Assembly: GCF_029227915.1 (NCBI RefSeq) | Contig: NC_079886.1 | Coordinates: 1,116,001 to 1,180,000 of the forward strand | Length of the DNA: 64,000 nt | Source of the DNA: Hydractinia symbiolongicarpus | Taxonomy: Eukaryota > Cnidaria > Hydrozoa > Anthoathecata > Hydractiniidae | Direction: 5' to 3' | Part shown: positions 62,256 to 64,000 of the stretch, piece after piece | Numbering within the stretch: position 1 is the stretch's first letter | Layout of the letters: the number at the start of each line of letters is the position of its first letter | Program-made: the position numbers and the translations under genes | Notes under the pieces: model-generated | The model's input: the letters and a program-made list of their open reading frames with translations, nothing else | Databases searched by the model: none | What the model was told of the DNA's origin: nothing

Positions 62256-64000
62256 CCTGAGTACTTTCTTTGTATACTTTTGACTATACGGGCCGAGTAC
62301 GGGGTTTACGGGAAATCGCGGGTTTTCGTTTCCCGGCGATTAAACTTCTTTTAATCAGCGTCTTCTCAAAAATGAAAACATTTTTGAAAACTGCAAGTCC
62401 CATTCGTTTTAGTCGTGAAAAATAATTTAAAAAATCGTTCTGAAAATGAGTTTATTCACAGGGTACTTTCTTTGTATACATTCAAATATACGGGCCGAGC
62501 CAGGGATTTACGGGAAAAGCGGGTTTTCGGTTGTCGGCGATTAAACTGCTTTCATTCGGCGTCTCATCAAAAATGTAAACATTTTTGAATACTACAAGTC
62601 TCATTCGTTCTAGTGGTGCAGAAATAATTTGAAAAATCGTTCGGGAAATCAGTTTACTCCCTGGGTACTTTCTTTGTATACATTCAACTATACGGGCCGA
62701 GCCAGGGATTTACGGAAAAAGCGGGTTTTCGGTTGTCAGCGATTAAACTGCCTTCATTCGTCGTCTCATCAAAATGTAAACATTTTTGAATACTACAAGT
62801 CTCATTCGTTCTAGTGGTGCAGAAATAATTTAAAAAATCGTTCGGGAAATCAGTTTACTCCCTGGGTACTTTCTTTGTATACATTCAACTATACGGGCCG
62901 AGCCAGGGATTTACGGAAAAAGCGGGTTTTCGGTTGTCAGCGATTAAACTGCCTTCATTCGTCGTCTCATCAAAATGTAAACATTTTTGAATACTACAAG
63001 TCTCATTCGTTCTAGTGGTGCAGAAATAATTTGAAAAATCGTTCGGGAAATCAGTTTAATCCCTGGGTACTTTCTTTTATACATTCGACTATACGGGCCA
63101 AGTTCGGGATTTACAGGAAATCCCGGGTTTTCGTTTGCCAGCAATTAAACTTCTCTTATTCAGCGACTCATATAAAATGAAAACATTTTTGAAAACTACA
63201 AGTCTCATGCGTTTTAGTGGTGAAAAAATAATTTAAAATATCGTTCGGGAAATGAGTTTACTCCCTGAGTACTTTCTTTGTATACTTTTGACTATACGGG
63301 CCGAGTACGGGATTTACGGGAAATCGCGGGTTTTCGTTTCCCGGCGATTAAACTTCTTTTATTCAGCGTCTTCTCAAAAATGAAAACATTTTTGAAAACT
63401 GCAAGTCCCATTCGTTTTAGTCGTGAAAAAATAATTTAAAAAATCGTTCTGAAAATGAGTTTATTCACAGGGTACTTTCTTTGTATACATTCAAATATAC
63501 GGGCCGAGCCAGGGATTTACGGGAAAAGCGGGTTTTCGGTTGTCGGCGATTAAACTGCTTTCATTCGGCGTCTCATCAAAAATGTAAACATTTTTGAATA
63601 CTACAAGTCTCATTCGTTCTAGTGGTGCAGAAATAATTTGAAAAATCGTTCGGGAAATCAGTTTACTCCCTGGGTACTTTCTTTGTATACATTCAACTAT
63701 ACGGGCCGAGCCAGGGATTTACGGAAAAAGCGGGTTTTCGGTTGTCAGCGATTAAACTGCCTTCATTCGTCGTCTCATCAAAATGTAAACATTTTTGAAT
63801 ACTACAAGTCTCATTCGTTCTAGTGGTGCAGAAATAATTTAAAAAATCGTTCGGGAAATCAGTTTACTCCCTGGGTACTTTCTTTGTATACATTCAACTA
63901 TACGGGCCGAGCCAGGGATTTACGGAAAAAGCGGGTTTTCGGTTGTCAGCGATTAAACTGCCTTCATTCGTCGTCTCATCAAAATGTAAACATTTTTGAA
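62256..64000 (+). repeat. 5-monomer higher-order repeat at the window end (about 1009 bp, copy 2 cut off)
   Basis: Copy 1 is 62256-63263: the 4-monomer cassette of 59223-60029 followed by an f monomer with 'tttaatccctggg'. Copy 2 starts at 63264 and is truncated by the window end. Offsets are 1008-1011 bp depending on small A-run indels ('cgtgaaaaataa' against 'cgtgaaaaaataa'). Confidence 0.82.

Larger units (their letters stand above)
1..64000 (+). repeat. 203-bp satellite tandem array filling the window
   Basis: Seen: the anchor 'ctccctgggtac' or its variants recurs about every 203 bp from the first base to the last (for example starts at 1, 204, 407, 610, 813), giving about 315 monomers, all head-to-tail on the plus strand. 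I found no inverted monomer, no unrelated insertion and no unique sequence, so the array continues beyond both window ends. No gene, tRNA or rRNA is visible. The open frames of 61-114 codons are the same few frames of the monomer repeated, and 203 = 3x67+2 shifts the frame at each unit. Known: arrays of this size with 150-220 bp monomers and higher-order repeats are typical of eukaryotic centromeric or heterochromatic satellites. Inferred: a centromeric or other heterochromatic satellite. The family and host are not recognised. Confidence 0.97.
44630..64000 (+). repeat. Block E: domain with divergent e and f monomers
   Basis: About 96 monomers, many 201-202 bp. Class e reads 'gccagggattt', 'gggaaaagcggg', 'ttcggttgtcggcg', 'aaactgccttcattcgg', 'gtaaacatttttgaatac', 'gtctcattcgttctagtgg' and 'tgcagaaataatttg'. 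Class f reads 'cttttatacattcgac', 'gccaagttcggg', 'tttacaggaaatcccggg' and 'tttgccagcg'. Full versions of neither class were seen before 44.6 kb. They are interspersed with A/B-like monomers, including a B-type island at about 52.5-53.35 kb (class c with the 'gaataagctt' site) and another at 56.8-57.2 kb. The array continues past the right edge of the window. Confidence 0.88.

Noticed and set aside
1-64000. CRISPR-like array
   Set aside because: Regular spacing exists, but there is no division into short identical repeats and unique spacers. The whole 203 bp is repeated.
1-64000. Embedded transposable element, telomere repeat or rDNA
   Set aside because: The anchor recurs at monomer spacing everywhere I checked, leaving no gap for an insertion. 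No telomere-type hexamer or heptamer run and no rRNA-like sequence was seen.

Overview
The whole 64 kb window is one uninterrupted head-to-tail satellite DNA array. The monomer is about 203 bp (variants roughly 201-205 bp), so about 315 copies fill the window, all in the same orientation. I see no protein-coding gene, RNA gene, transposon, CRISPR array or unique-sequence spacer. The short open frames (114 codons or fewer) are the same satellite read in different frames. 203 is not a multiple of 3, so no frame runs through the array. The pattern is that of a large eukaryotic satellite (centromeric, pericentromeric or other heterochromatin). I do not recognise the family and cannot name the species. 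The consensus assembled by eye is about 37% G+C, with a CpG-rich half and an A/T-tract-rich half.

Layout, with approximate block edges. Block A, 1-5.3 kb: a family marked by 'cacagggtgc...ggggccaagccc' monomers and a 9-monomer (1826 bp) periodicity. Block B, 5.3-23.3 kb: a second family marked by 'gtataattttgac', 'gggtcgtgtccggg' and 'gaataaacttcat' monomers. It contains a near-identical 12-monomer tandem duplication (2437 bp) and several dispersed copies of 0.6-1.7 kb segments. Block A', 23.3-36.5 kb: the A family again, expanded by three tandem copies of an 8-monomer higher-order repeat (1623/1624/1624 bp) and a 9-monomer derivative. Block B', 36.5-44.6 kb: the B family again, with 3-, 4- and 6-monomer-offset repeats. 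Block E, 44.6-64 kb: two divergent monomer classes appear, e ('gccagggatt', 'aaaagcggg', 'gtaaacattt') and f ('gccaagttcggg', 'aaatcccggg'). They are mixed with A/B-like monomers in 10-mer (2023 bp), 3-mer (606 bp), 7-mer (1416 bp), 5-mer (about 1009 bp) and longer higher-order repeats.

The window therefore records satellite evolution: repeated unequal exchange or amplification at unit sizes of 1 to 13 monomers, alternation of two related families (A-B-A'-B'), and a transition at about 44.6 kb into a domain built from different monomers. Points of interest are the super-repeat alternation, nested higher-order repeats (3-mer inside 7-mer), chimeric monomers marking exchange points, a perfect inverted repeat that is longer in class e, and CpG density well above expectation with many class-defining changes at CpG sites. 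All coordinates and offsets were read by eye from shared diagnostic variants. Identity percentages were not computed.
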